Of a DNA stretch of 11,253 nucleotides, positions 1 to 6,845 are shown piece after piece (positions within the stretch are counted from its first letter, which is position 1; every line of letters starts with the position of its first letter). A program made the position numbers and the translations under genes. This DNA is from WVWN01 sp964563535. Lineage in GTDB: Bacteria; RBG-13-66-14; B26-G2; WVWN01. The DNA lies in NCBI GenBank assembly GCA_964563535.1, contig CAZLXP010000084.1:1-11253 (forward strand), in the 5' to 3' direction. The notes beneath the pieces were generated by a model that was not told where the DNA came from, ran no database searches, and saw nothing but the letters and a program-made list of their open reading frames with translations.

Positions 1-62
1 TTAACCAACTCAACTTTACCATATCCGAGTGGTTACCATGTCCCTTTATTCTACAGTAACCG

Positions 63-83
63 TATCGCGCGCGAATCGCGATA
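63..83. repeat. Inverted repeat upstream of the lnt promoter
   Basis: Perfect 7-base arms, TATCGCG (63-69) and CGCGATA (77-83), are separated by 7 bases. The repeat lies 7 bases upstream of the probable lnt -35 box, where an operator or activator site could sit. The left arm and spacer also contain the 10-base palindrome TCGCGCGCGA (65-74). A second, looser pair, GGTTAC (31-36) and GTAACC (56-61), lies just before it. CG-rich palindromes arise often by chance in this genome, so a regulatory role is only a guess. Confidence 0.35.
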
Positions 84-90
84 ACAAAGG

Positions 91-119
91 TTTACGAAAC
101 AGCTTTTTTCTGGTATATA
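91..119 (+). promoter_or_regulatory. Probable sigma70-type promoter for lnt
   Basis: TTTACG (91-96) and TATATA (114-119) are separated by 17 bases, each matching four of six consensus positions. Transcription would begin near 126, giving a leader of about 20 bases before ATG 146. The site lies inside the longest possible reading frame (from GTG 29), so it argues for the downstream start. It is weaker than the other promoters in this window. Confidence 0.4.
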
Positions 120-145
120 TAAACGTACCCAAAGAAAACGTCGCC

Positions 146-1696
146 ATGAACCTACCAAGCCGAAAACTCTCGAGCCGCGACTTTCTTCTGGCGATCTTCG
201 CCGCCATTGTTTTAACGCTCGCGTTTCCGCGCTTCGACGTCGAACCGTTGGCGTTCGTAGCCCTCGTTCCGCTCCTCGTCGCCTTCGAAGGCTTAAACGC
301 ACGCCAGGGCGCGGGGCTCGGCTACGTCTTCGGCTTCCACTGGAACGTTTTCCTGTTATACTGGCTGTCGCCGGCGACGACGCCCGGGTTCATCTGCGCC
401 GTCATATACCTCAGCGTTTACGGCGCGCTCTTCGGCTTTTTATACGTCGCCGCGACGCGCCACGGCCGTTTGCCCGCCATAGTGTGCGCGCCCGTCCTCT
501 GGGTCGCGGTCGAATGGCTGCGGTCCATCGGTTATCTCGCCTTCCCCTGGGGCCTGCTGGCCCATACGCAATATAAATGGAACCTGCTCATACAGGTAGC
601 CGACGTCGCCGGCACCTGGCCGATTTCGCTCGTCGTCGTCGCCGTCAACGTCCTCCTGTATTACGTATTGAAAAACCGCGGGCGCGTCGCGACGTGGTTG
701 CGCGCCGGCGGCGCCGCGGCCGCGATGGTGGCGGTACTTTGCCTTTACGGCGCGTTGGCTCGCGTTGCGCCCGACGGGGGCCGTTCCATCCGCGTCTCGG
801 TCCTCCAACCCAATATCGACCAGGACGTCAAATGGGACCCGGCCTACCGCGACGAAACGATGCGCATACTGGTCGACCTGAGCTACGAGGCCAAGCGCGA
901 GGGGGCGAATTTAATAATCTGGCCCGAAACGGCGACGCCGTTCTACCTCTTCGAAGACGCGTATTACCGCGAGATGGTTGACGACGTCGCCGCGGATATG
1001 GACGTATACCTCCTCACCGGGACCGTCGAGCGAAAGGCCAGGCCGAATATAGTCCGCGGCCAAGACCATTACCGTTATAACGCCGCGGCCCTTATAAGCC
1101 CGGCGCGCGTGGTCGCCGGCCGCTACGCCAAAGTCCGCCTCGTGCCGTTCGGCGAACACATCCCCTGGGAAGCCAACTTACCGGTAATCACCGAGACGCT
1201 GTTCGCCGACTCGGGCGACTTCACTCCCGGCCCGGGTTGGGACGTCATCCGGGCGGCGGGCTACGACTTTGGCTGTCTGATCTGTTATGAGGCGGTCTTC
1301 CCCAATATATCCCGGGCGTACGCGGCCCGCGGCGCCGACTTCCTGGTCAACATCACCAACGAAGCCTGGTTCGGCCAAACGAACGCGCCGTACCAGACGC
1401 TGGCCTCCGCGGTCTTCCGCGCCGTCGAGAATCGTTCGTGGTTCGTCCGCGCGGCCAACACGGGCGTAACGTGCTTCATCGACCCTAACGGCCGCGTAGT
1501 CCGCAAATCCAAAATTTATATCCGCAACCAGTTAACCGACGACGTATATCCCCGCCGATACCTCACGTTCTACGCCCGCCACGGCGATTGGTTCGCTCAG
1601 CTACTCGCGGCGGCCGCCGCGCTCATCTGCGGGTGGACGTTGTTCGCGTCTGGCCGGCGATATTGGCTGTCACGGCGGCGGCGCCCCCACCACTAA
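146..1696 (+). CDS. lnt: Apolipoprotein N-acyltransferase
   Basis: Lnt is the last enzyme of lipoprotein maturation. In the inner membrane it moves an acyl chain from a phospholipid to the free amino group of the N-terminal diacylglyceryl cysteine. From ATG 146 the product has 516 residues, close to the usual ~510. The N-terminal ~220 residues hold several hydrophobic segments. A nitrilase-fold domain covers roughly residues 220-475, and a last membrane helix lies near 485-503. The Glu-Lys-Cys triad is intact: E261 in WPETATPF, K329 in YAKVRLVPFGEHIPW and C380 in CLICYE. The E. coli triad is E267/K335/C387, so the spacing is almost the same. In-frame starts at 29 and 41 would add a non-hydrophobic leader and lie upstream of the probable promoter, so I reject them. 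No strong Shine-Dalgarno is visible. The CreD-like gene follows after 39 bases, probably in the same transcript. Confidence 0.93.
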   Translation: MNLPSRKLSSRDFLLAIFAAIVLTLAFPRFDVEPLAFVALVPLLVAFEGLNARQGAGLGYVFGFHWNVFLLYWLSPATTPGFICAVIYLSVYGALFGFLYVAATRHGRLPAIVCAPVLWVAVEWLRSIGYLAFPWGLLAHTQYKWNLLIQVADVAGTWPISLVVVAVNVLLYYVLKNRGRVATWLRAGGAAAAMVAVLCLYGALARVAPDGGRSIRVSVLQPNIDQDVKWDPAYRDETMRILVDLSYEAKREGANLIIWPETATPFYLFEDAYYREMVDDVAADMDVYLLTGTVERKARPNIVRGQDHYRYNAAALISPARVVAGRYAKVRLVPFGEHIPWEANLPVITETLFADSGDFTPGPGWDVIRAAGYDFGCLICYEAVFPNISRAYAARGADFLVNITNEAWFGQTNAPYQTLASAVFRAVENRSWFVRAANTGVTCFIDPNGRVVRKSKIYIRNQLTDDVYPRRYLTFYARHGDWFAQLLAAAAALICGWTLFASGRRYWLSRRRRPHH

Positions 1697-1735
1697 TATC
1701 GAAAAATAATACCCCGCCCTGAGGAGGCGCCCGCA

Positions 1736-2983
1736 ATGACCGCACTCCGGACCGTCGCCATAATATTCATATTCCTCTGTTCGGCCGTCGCATGGATAAT
1801 ACTCGGCGGCGCCGTCGTACACCGTACCGACAAAGCGAGGGACGTGGGCGCCGACGCCGTCGGCGAGCTCTGGGGCACGGAGCAGCGCCAGCGGGCCCCC
1901 CGGTTCTACTACAAAATCGCCCGCGAGGTCGACGTCGCCGCGGAACCCGAAAAGGGCGAAGGGAAAACCGAGAAAAAGGTCGTCGAGGAGGCCGTATTCC
2001 TGGAGCCGACGGGCGCGGACGTCGCCGTCGACTTAAAACTGAAACACCGGAAGAAAGGCCTGTTGTGGTTCAGCACCTACGTCGTGGACTACCGCGCGCG
2101 ATATCGCGTTAAGAACGATACCGCGGAGCCGCGAAAAATTTTCGTAGAATTCGCCTTCCCCGCGACCAACGCGCTCTACGACGACTTCACGTTCCGGGTC
2201 AAAGGCGCCGAGGTCGAATTCCCCCCCACCGCCGCGGACAATATAACGACCTCGGTCGACCTCGCCGCCGGCGAAACCGCGGACGTCGCGATCGGCTATA
2301 AATCGCCCGGGCTGGACCGATGGGTATATTCCTTCGCCGACGGCGTCGCGCGCGTCCGAAACTTCACGCTTACCGCTCGTACCGACTTCGACGACGTCGA
2401 CTTCCCGAAAGGTTGCGTCTCCCCCACCGCCAAGGAAAAGGCCGCGGACGGATGGCGGTTAACATGGCGATATAAAGATCTCGTTACCGGCTACCAAACC
2501 GGCGTCGAAATGCCCAGGAAATTAGACCCCGGCCCGATCGCCAGCCGCATGTCGTTCTTCGCACCCGTCTCCCTCTTATTTTTCTTCACCGTACTGTTTA
2601 TAATATCGGCCGTGAAAGCCGGCCGGGTCCCGCCCCTTCACCCGATGAATTACTTCTTCCTCGCCGCGGCGTTCTTCGCCTTCCACCTCCTCTTCGCGTA
2701 CCTGGCCGACCACGTAACCATCCACTTGACCTTTTTAATATCGAGCCTTGTCTCGTGCGCGTTGGTATTCGTTTACGTAGCTTTGGCGCGCGGCGCGCGG
2801 TACGCCGTGGCCTACGCGACCTTCCCGCAGCTGATGTTCCTCGTGCTGTTCTCGTACGCCTTCTTCTACCCGGGGTATACCGGCCTAATTATAACCGTCG
2901 GCGCGATCATCACGCTCGGCGTGCTGATGGTCGCGACGGCCCGCATAGACTGGGGCACCAAATTCGGGGCGAAGGTAGAATAA
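1736..2983 (+). CDS. CreD-like inner membrane protein
   Basis: This 415-residue protein resembles the CreD family (inner membrane protein, PF06123). E. coli CreD belongs to the CreBC regulon and affects envelope properties; its biochemical role is unknown. One membrane helix lies near residues 5-27. Next comes GELWGTEQRQRAP, which resembles the family's S-W-G-G-x-Q-x-x-x-G-P segment. A large, probably periplasmic domain runs to about residue 270 and carries a Lys/Glu-rich stretch near 68-84. Four or five helices follow from about 275 to 402, including the LHPMNYFFL and LADHVTIHLTF segments typical of CreD. The ending TARIDW (W406) matches the family's C-terminal R-I-D-W. The periplasmic part looks shorter than in E. 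coli CreD. A strong Shine-Dalgarno, GAGGAGG (1721-1727), precedes ATG 1736. The next gene is a histidine kinase, recalling the creC-creD pairing, but it has its own promoter. The family call is from motif memory, not a search. Confidence 0.75.
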   Translation: MTALRTVAIIFIFLCSAVAWIILGGAVVHRTDKARDVGADAVGELWGTEQRQRAPRFYYKIAREVDVAAEPEKGEGKTEKKVVEEAVFLEPTGADVAVDLKLKHRKKGLLWFSTYVVDYRARYRVKNDTAEPRKIFVEFAFPATNALYDDFTFRVKGAEVEFPPTAADNITTSVDLAAGETADVAIGYKSPGLDRWVYSFADGVARVRNFTLTARTDFDDVDFPKGCVSPTAKEKAADGWRLTWRYKDLVTGYQTGVEMPRKLDPGPIASRMSFFAPVSLLFFFTVLFIISAVKAGRVPPLHPMNYFFLAAAFFAFHLLFAYLADHVTIHLTFLISSLVSCALVFVYVALARGARYAVAYATFPQLMFLVLFSYAFFYPGYTGLIITVGAIITLGVLMVATARIDWGTKFGAKVE

Positions 2984-2996
2984 GGCCGCCGGAGGT

Positions 2997-3025
2997 TTGC
3001 AACGACGGCGCGGTTCTGTTATAAT
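2997..3025 (+). promoter_or_regulatory. Sigma70-type promoter for the histidine kinase
   Basis: TTGCAA (2997-3002) and a perfect TATAAT (3020-3025) are separated by the ideal 17 bases. It begins 14 bases after the creD-like stop codon. Transcription would start near 3032 and give a leader of about 44 bases to GTG 3076. The kinase and its downstream microprotein therefore look like a separate two-gene unit. No terminator is visible between the creD-like gene and this promoter, so read-through is also possible. Confidence 0.75.
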
Positions 3026-3075
3026 AAGCTCCGTATACCCAAACCGGAAAACGCGCCCCCTAAGGAATCGGAACC

Positions 3076-3873
3076 GTGACCGATAAATTAGAAGAATGCC
3101 AACGGCAAATGGTTAGCGCGGTCGAGGAGGCCGCGGCATGCCGTCAGGAAGAAGAACGGCGTTACGACTACTTGCTGACGCTGGTCCACGAATTCCGCAA
3201 CCCGCTCGCGGCGTTATCGGGGGCGATCGACATTCTGAAACACGAGCTCGAGCGGAATCTCGACGCTAAAAAACGGGAATTCTTCGACATCGCAGATGCC
3301 AGCCTCGCCCGCCTTAACGAAATGCTCGACGAAATGCTCGAGCTCACGTCCCTCGAAGGGCGTGAGGTCGAACTTGACTACCAAGCCGCCGACGTAACGG
3401 CGCTCGTCCGGGACGTACTCGCCGAGTTCGAACCCCGCGCCACGATTAGTAAAATTACGTTAAAGCTCGTCAACCCCGAGGCCGAAATGCCAAAGGTCGA
3501 ATGCGACCCGGAACTATTAAGCCGCGCCGTCGCGAACCTGGTCTCCAACGCCGTGAAATACAACAAGGCCGGCGGCGACGTTACGGTGACGCTGTCGGCG
3601 GGGGACGAAAAACTCCGCGTCGCCGTCGCCGACGCCGGCATGGGCATCCCGGAAGCGGACTTCGCCAAAGTATTCACCCGCTTTTACCGCGCGCCGGAGG
3701 TCCGGGAGCGAAATATCACGGGTACCGGTTTGGGCCTGGCCATAGCTAAAAACATCGTCGCGCTGCACGGCGGCGAGATATCGTTCACCTCTCGCGAGGG
3801 CCGGGGGTCGACGTTTTGGTTTACGATACCTCTCGAAAAAGCGGAAACGGCCGACGTCGACGATAATGGTTAA
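3076..3873 (+). CDS. Soluble sensor-less histidine kinase
   Basis: A 265-residue two-component histidine kinase that would autophosphorylate on His and pass phosphate to an unknown response regulator. Residues 1-30 are charged and probably coiled-coil. A HisKA dimerisation domain (about 29-95) has its H-box in LVHEFRNPLAALSG, with H38 as the phospho-acceptor. A HATPase_c domain (about 138-255) has the N-box NLVSNAVKYN (N154, N158), the G1 box DAGMGI (D186), the F-box FTRFYRAPE and the G2 box GTGLGLAIAK. The core is complete. There is no membrane segment, PAS, GAF, HAMP or receiver domain, so the signal must come through the short N-terminus or a partner. No response regulator gene is in the window. 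The start is GTG 3076, preceded by AAGGAA (3062-3067); it is the only start compatible with the promoter that keeps the H-box. The 3' end overlaps the Tat microprotein gene by 8 bases. Confidence 0.92.
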   Translation: MTDKLEECQRQMVSAVEEAAACRQEEERRYDYLLTLVHEFRNPLAALSGAIDILKHELERNLDAKKREFFDIADASLARLNEMLDEMLELTSLEGREVELDYQAADVTALVRDVLAEFEPRATISKITLKLVNPEAEMPKVECDPELLSRAVANLVSNAVKYNKAGGDVTVTLSAGDEKLRVAVADAGMGIPEADFAKVFTRFYRAPEVRERNITGTGLGLAIAKNIVALHGGEISFTSREGRGSTFWFTIPLEKAETADVDDNG

Positions 3874-4021
3874 AGCCGGCAAAAGCGCGGTTAGCAGACG
3901 TTCGTTTCTGGGGCTTCTCGCGGCCGCGGCGGCCTTTCTCGTCGCGCGGCTGCCGTGGAGGCGCAGCGGCCGTCCGTTGACGAAGGCCCGCTTTTGGCGC
4001 CGGCTGCCGGGCGACAAGTAA
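3866..4021 (+). CDS. Tat-signal microprotein, 51 residues
   Basis: ATG 3866 overlaps the last 8 bases of the kinase gene (ATGGTTAA), a typical translational-coupling arrangement, and the frame runs 51 codons to TAA at 4019-4021. The product has a textbook twin-arginine signal: S10-R11-R12-S13-F14-L15-G16 fits S/T-R-R-x-F-L-K. A hydrophobic stretch follows (about 15-31, LLAAAAAFLVARLPW). I see no clear A-x-A cleavage site, so it may stay as an N-terminal membrane anchor. The remaining ~20 residues are strongly basic and contain KARFWRRLPGDK. A terminator hairpin lies directly downstream, which supports this as the last gene of the unit. I do not recognise a named family. Small Tat-signal proteins are known beside some redox enzymes, but none is encoded here. 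A chance ORF is possible, though the motif, overlap and terminator together argue against it. Confidence 0.65.
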   Translation: MVKAGKSAVSRRSFLGLLAAAAAFLVARLPWRRSGRPLTKARFWRRLPGDK

Positions 4022-4039
4022 CCTCGCGTCCCCCGCCGT

Positions 4040-4075
4040 AAAAAAACCGGGCCCGGCAAAGGCCCGATTTTATTT
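4040..4075. terminator. Bidirectional intrinsic terminator
   Basis: The stem CGGGCC (4048-4053) pairs with GGCCCG (4061-4066) around a 7-base loop. On the + strand it is followed by ATTTTATTTT (4067-4076). On the - strand the A-run at 4040-4046 becomes a seven-U tail. It can therefore end both the rightward kinase/microprotein transcript and the leftward sugar transferase transcript. It overlaps the sugar transferase stop codon (4070-4072), so for that gene the hairpin lies just beyond the stop. Confidence 0.85.
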
Positions 4076-4777
4076 TACGCCGTTGGGGGGCCGCCGCTTT
4101 ACGGCCAAGGGAAACAGCTTCGTCGCTCGACCGAAGATTTTGAAAAGGAGCGCTATAGGCGTATAAAGGAGCAACAACAAATCTTCTCCGAAGGACCAAC
4201 TGGATACGTACGCTAAATCGGACGCCAGCTTATCGGCAAGGATATTTTCGACGTAGTTCTCGTCGATGTTAACGGGGGATAGAAGTTCCTCTTCGGCGAC
4301 GTAACGTATCTGGGTAGGGCCGGTCATCCCGGGCCGGAACTCGAGGATTTCCCGTTGTTCGGGCGTAAGAGCCGACATAAAACGCGGCAGGTCGGGCCGC
4401 GGCCCGACCAGGCTCATCTCGCCGCGGATAACGTTAAGAAGGTTGGGGAGCTCGTCGAGTTTGGTAACGCGGAGGAAATCGCCCACCGGCGTTATACGCG
4501 GGTCGCCGGCGCCGGTCAAGTCCGGGCCGAGCTGGGGCGCATCTTTAACCATCGTCCGGAATTTGTAAATAAAGAACGGTTTGCCGGCCAAACCGATCCG
4601 TTCTTGTCGAAAGAACACGGGCCCGGCGCTGGTGAGCTTTATCAACAACGCCATTAGGCCGAAGGCGGGCGACAAGGTTATTAGCGCGGCCGTCGCCCCT
4701 ACAAAATCGAACGCGCGCTTTAAATATTCCCGGCCGAAGCCGCCGTCGCCCTTTGGTCTGCCCCGCGTCGCGCCCAC
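4070..4777 (-). CDS. Phosphoglycosyl transferase (bacterial sugar transferase family)
   Basis: A monotopic phosphoglycosyl transferase (PF02397; relatives include PglC and the catalytic part of WcaJ/WbaP). The family moves a phospho-sugar from a nucleotide sugar to polyprenyl phosphate, the first step of surface polysaccharide or glycan assembly. Numbering from GTG 4777 (235 residues): amphipathic KRAFDF (20-25), a hydrophobic segment at about 26-48 with the Ser-Pro break S36-P37 expected of the re-entrant helix, PVFFRQERIG (53-62), FIYKFRTM (69-76), the catalytic Asp-Glu pair D108-E109 in KLDELPNLLNV, then SLVGPRPD and RPGMTG. It is small and lacks the N-terminal membrane bundle of WcaJ-type enzymes. 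The frame opens to TTG 4813, but that TTG is the first three bases of a perfect -35 box, so it cannot be translated from this promoter. GTG 4777 sits at the predicted transcription start and is the only conventional start left before KRAFDF. No other polysaccharide gene is adjacent, so the sugar is unknown. Confidence 0.88.
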   Translation of the reverse strand: MGATRGRPKGDGGFGREYLKRAFDFVGATAALITLSPAFGLMALLIKLTSAGPVFFRQERIGLAGKPFFIYKFRTMVKDAPQLGPDLTGAGDPRITPVGDFLRVTKLDELPNLLNVIRGEMSLVGPRPDLPRFMSALTPEQREILEFRPGMTGPTQIRYVAEEELLSPVNIDENYVENILADKLASDLAYVSSWSFGEDLLLLLYTPIALLFKIFGRATKLFPLAVKRRPPNGVK

Positions 4778-4784
4778 GGCTACG

Positions 4785-4813
4785 ATTATAAGGAGCGACG
4801 CGGGAGATGTCAA
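4785..4813 (-). promoter_or_regulatory. Consensus-perfect sigma70 promoter for the sugar transferase
   Basis: Read on the - strand, TTGACA (4813-4808) and TATAAT (4790-4785) are separated by exactly 17 bases: a full match to the sigma70 consensus in both boxes and spacing. Transcription should start near 4778, at or next to GTG 4777, so the mRNA would have essentially no leader. The promoter faces away from the thrS promoter, with 35 bases between the two -35 boxes. Confidence 0.88.
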
Positions 4814-4848
4814 TTTTTAAGGCCCGGGCGGCGCGATGTCCTTTCCCG

Positions 4849-4878
4849 TTGACTTGAAATCGCCAACTTTGCTAAAAT
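4849..4878 (+). promoter_or_regulatory. Sigma70-type promoter for thrS
   Basis: TTGACT (4849-4854) and TAAAAT (4873-4878) match five of six consensus bases each, with an 18-base spacer. Predicted transcription starts near 4885, downstream of the in-frame ATG at 4881, so that ATG would be outside the mRNA and translation should begin at ATG 4908. The short region between this and the divergent sugar transferase promoter shows only a GCCCGGGC palindrome (4822-4829). I see no T-box leader or attenuator, which the short predicted leader also makes impossible. Confidence 0.75.
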
Positions 4879-4907
4879 GAATGAGAAAGGATTGTGACCA
4901 TCCCGAA

Positions 4908-6842
4908 ATGGAAGTAAACGTTGAAGGCATAGGGCCGGTACGGGTGGCCGAAGGCGCGACCCTTCTCGACGTGGCGCGAGCGGCCGGCGTCGGTGACGCC
5001 CTCGTCGGCCGCCGCGGCCAACAACTAGTAGACCTGACGGCTCCCGCCTTGGCCGGCGAGTCGGTCGCGATTCTAACGTACGACGACGAGAAAGCGCGGG
5101 AGGTTTTCCGCCATACGGCCTCGCACGTCCTCGCCCACGCGCTGACGGAATTATACCCGGGCGTAAAGCTCGCTATAGGCCCGGCGACCGCCGACGGCTT
5201 CTACTACGACTTCGACGCGTCGACCGCGATCAACGACGACGACCTCCCCGCTATCGAGCAGCGGATGCGGGAGCTCGCCGCGGCCGATATCCCCATCGCA
5301 CGCGAGGAAATAACCAAAGCGAAAGCCCGCAAACTGTTTATCCACAACCCGTATAAGCTCGAATTAATCGAAGAAATACCGGGTAAAAAGGTGGCCGTGT
5401 ATCGGCAGGGCGACTTCGCGGACCTTTGCCTCGGGCCCCACCTCCCCTCTTCCGGCTACATCAAAACGCTGAAACTCACCGCGTTGGCGGGCGCATATTG
5501 GCGGGGCGACGAGCGCAACGACATGTTGACCCGTATTTACGGGACCGCCTACCGCCGACTCGCCGAGCTCGAGCTGCACCTCGCCCGCGTCGAGGAAGCG
5601 AAACGGCGCGACCATCGAAAGTTAGGCCGCGACCTGGCCATGTTTTCGATCGCCGAGGAACGCGGCCCCGGCCTCGTATATTGGCACCCGGCGGGCGCCT
5701 TCGTCCGCGACCGCATAGAGACTTTTTGGAAAGAAGAACATAAAAGGCGCGGTTACCAACTCGTCATCACTCCCCATATTGCCCGGGCGCGCTTATTCGA
5801 GATATCGGGCCACTTCCAGTATTTCCTCGAAAATATGTATACCTTCGAGGTCGACGGCGTCCCCTACGTCTTGAAGCCCATGAATTGCCCGATGCACGTC
5901 GCCATCTATAAGTCTCACGTCCACTCATACCGGGAGTTGCCGATACGATACGCCGAACTCGGGACCGTTTATCGGAAAGAGAGGTCGGGAACCCTTCACG
6001 GCCTCCTCCGCGTTCGGGGCTTCACCCAGGACGACGGCCATATATTCTGCGCGCCCGAACAACTGGTGGACGAGTTGTGCGGCTGCGTCGACCTGGCCAT
6101 ATTTTTATTGCACACTTTCGGCTTCACGTCGTACGACGTGGAATTATCCGCCCACGACCCGAGGCGGCCTCAGGACTACGCCGGCAGCGCCGAGGAATGG
6201 GCCCGGGCCGAGGACGCCCTCGTCGAAACGCTGCGCCGCCTCGACTTACCCTATACTCGCGTGGAAGGCGAAGCCATCTTCTACGGCCCGAAGATAGATT
6301 TCCAGATTTACGACGCGTTGGGCCGGAAATGGCAAGGCCCGACGATACAATTCGACTTCAACCTGCCCCCCCGATACGGCGTAAAGTACGCGGGGGCCGA
6401 CGGCGCCGAACACCAGTGCTACATGATACACCGCGCCATGCTCGGCTCCGTCGAACGCTTCTTCGGGACGCTTCTCGAGCATTATGCCGGCGTCTTTCCG
6501 CCGTGGCTCGCGCCGGTCCAAGTCCGCCTCGTTCCGGTAAACAAAGATTATATACCTTACGCCTCCGAACTCGCCGGAAAAATCCAAGCCGCGGGTCTGC
6601 GCGGGGACGTAGACGAATCGGACGGAAAACTAAGCGCCAAGATACGCGCGGGCGAAATGGCCAAAGTACCCTATCTGGGCGTAGTCGGTAAACGGGAACA
6701 ACAAACCGGGACCGTCGCGTTGCGCCGCCACGGCGGCGAAGAGGTAGGGCCGGTCGCCGTAGAACGCCTTATCGAGGCGCTGCGGAAAGCGACCGAAGAC
6801 AAAACCATGACCCTCGACCTCGACGGCGACGGTAACGATTAA
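4908..6842 (+). CDS. thrS: Threonine--tRNA ligase
   Basis: Class II threonyl-tRNA synthetase: charges tRNA-Thr with threonine and hydrolyses mischarged Ser-tRNA-Thr. From ATG 4908 it has 644 residues (E. coli 642). Order: TGS domain (about 1-61), editing domain with H69-T-A-S-H73 and C174/H178 (E. coli H73, H77, C182, H186), catalytic core with the zinc ligands C327 (PMNCPMH), H378 (DDGHIFC) and H508 (MIHRAML), and a C-terminal anticodon-binding domain from about 535. E. coli zinc ligands are C334, H385 and H511, so all functional positions are kept. ATG 4881 would add nine residues but lies upstream of the predicted transcription start; MEVNVEGIGPVRV from 4908 is also how a TGS domain normally begins. 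AAAGGA at 4886-4891 is far from 4908, so ribosome binding looks weak. The common thrS-infC-rpmI-rplT order is absent; an ATPase gene follows after 3 bases. Confidence 0.96.
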   Translation: MEVNVEGIGPVRVAEGATLLDVARAAGVGDALVGRRGQQLVDLTAPALAGESVAILTYDDEKAREVFRHTASHVLAHALTELYPGVKLAIGPATADGFYYDFDASTAINDDDLPAIEQRMRELAAADIPIAREEITKAKARKLFIHNPYKLELIEEIPGKKVAVYRQGDFADLCLGPHLPSSGYIKTLKLTALAGAYWRGDERNDMLTRIYGTAYRRLAELELHLARVEEAKRRDHRKLGRDLAMFSIAEERGPGLVYWHPAGAFVRDRIETFWKEEHKRRGYQLVITPHIARARLFEISGHFQYFLENMYTFEVDGVPYVLKPMNCPMHVAIYKSHVHSYRELPIRYAELGTVYRKERSGTLHGLLRVRGFTQDDGHIFCAPEQLVDELCGCVDLAIFLLHTFGFTSYDVELSAHDPRRPQDYAGSAEEWARAEDALVETLRRLDLPYTRVEGEAIFYGPKIDFQIYDALGRKWQGPTIQFDFNLPPRYGVKYAGADGAEHQCYMIHRAMLGSVERFFGTLLEHYAGVFPPWLAPVQVRLVPVNKDYIPYASELAGKIQAAGLRGDVDESDGKLSAKIRAGEMAKVPYLGVVGKREQQTGTVALRRHGGEEVGPVAVERLIEALRKATEDKTMTLDLDGDGND

Positions 6843-6845
6843 AAT

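Noticed and set aside
29..145. N-terminal extension of Lnt from GTG 29 or ATG 41
   Set aside because: The added residues are not hydrophobic and do not resemble Lnt, a probable promoter lies inside the stretch, and ATG 146 gives the normal family length.
3517..4059. 180-codon antisense frame across the kinase and microprotein genes
   Set aside because: It opposes a kinase gene with all catalytic boxes intact, crosses the shared terminator hairpin, and its product is Arg-rich with no domain I recognise. It is a GC-rich shadow frame.
4822..4829. GCCCGGGC palindrome between the divergent promoters as an operator
   Set aside because: Only 8 bases and made wholly of G and C in a GC-rich genome, so chance is a sufficient explanation. 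No second copy is near the promoters.
6077..6691. 204-codon + strand frame overlapping thrS
   Set aside because: It lies wholly within the catalytic and anticodon-binding domains of thrS in another frame, and its product is extremely Arg-rich.
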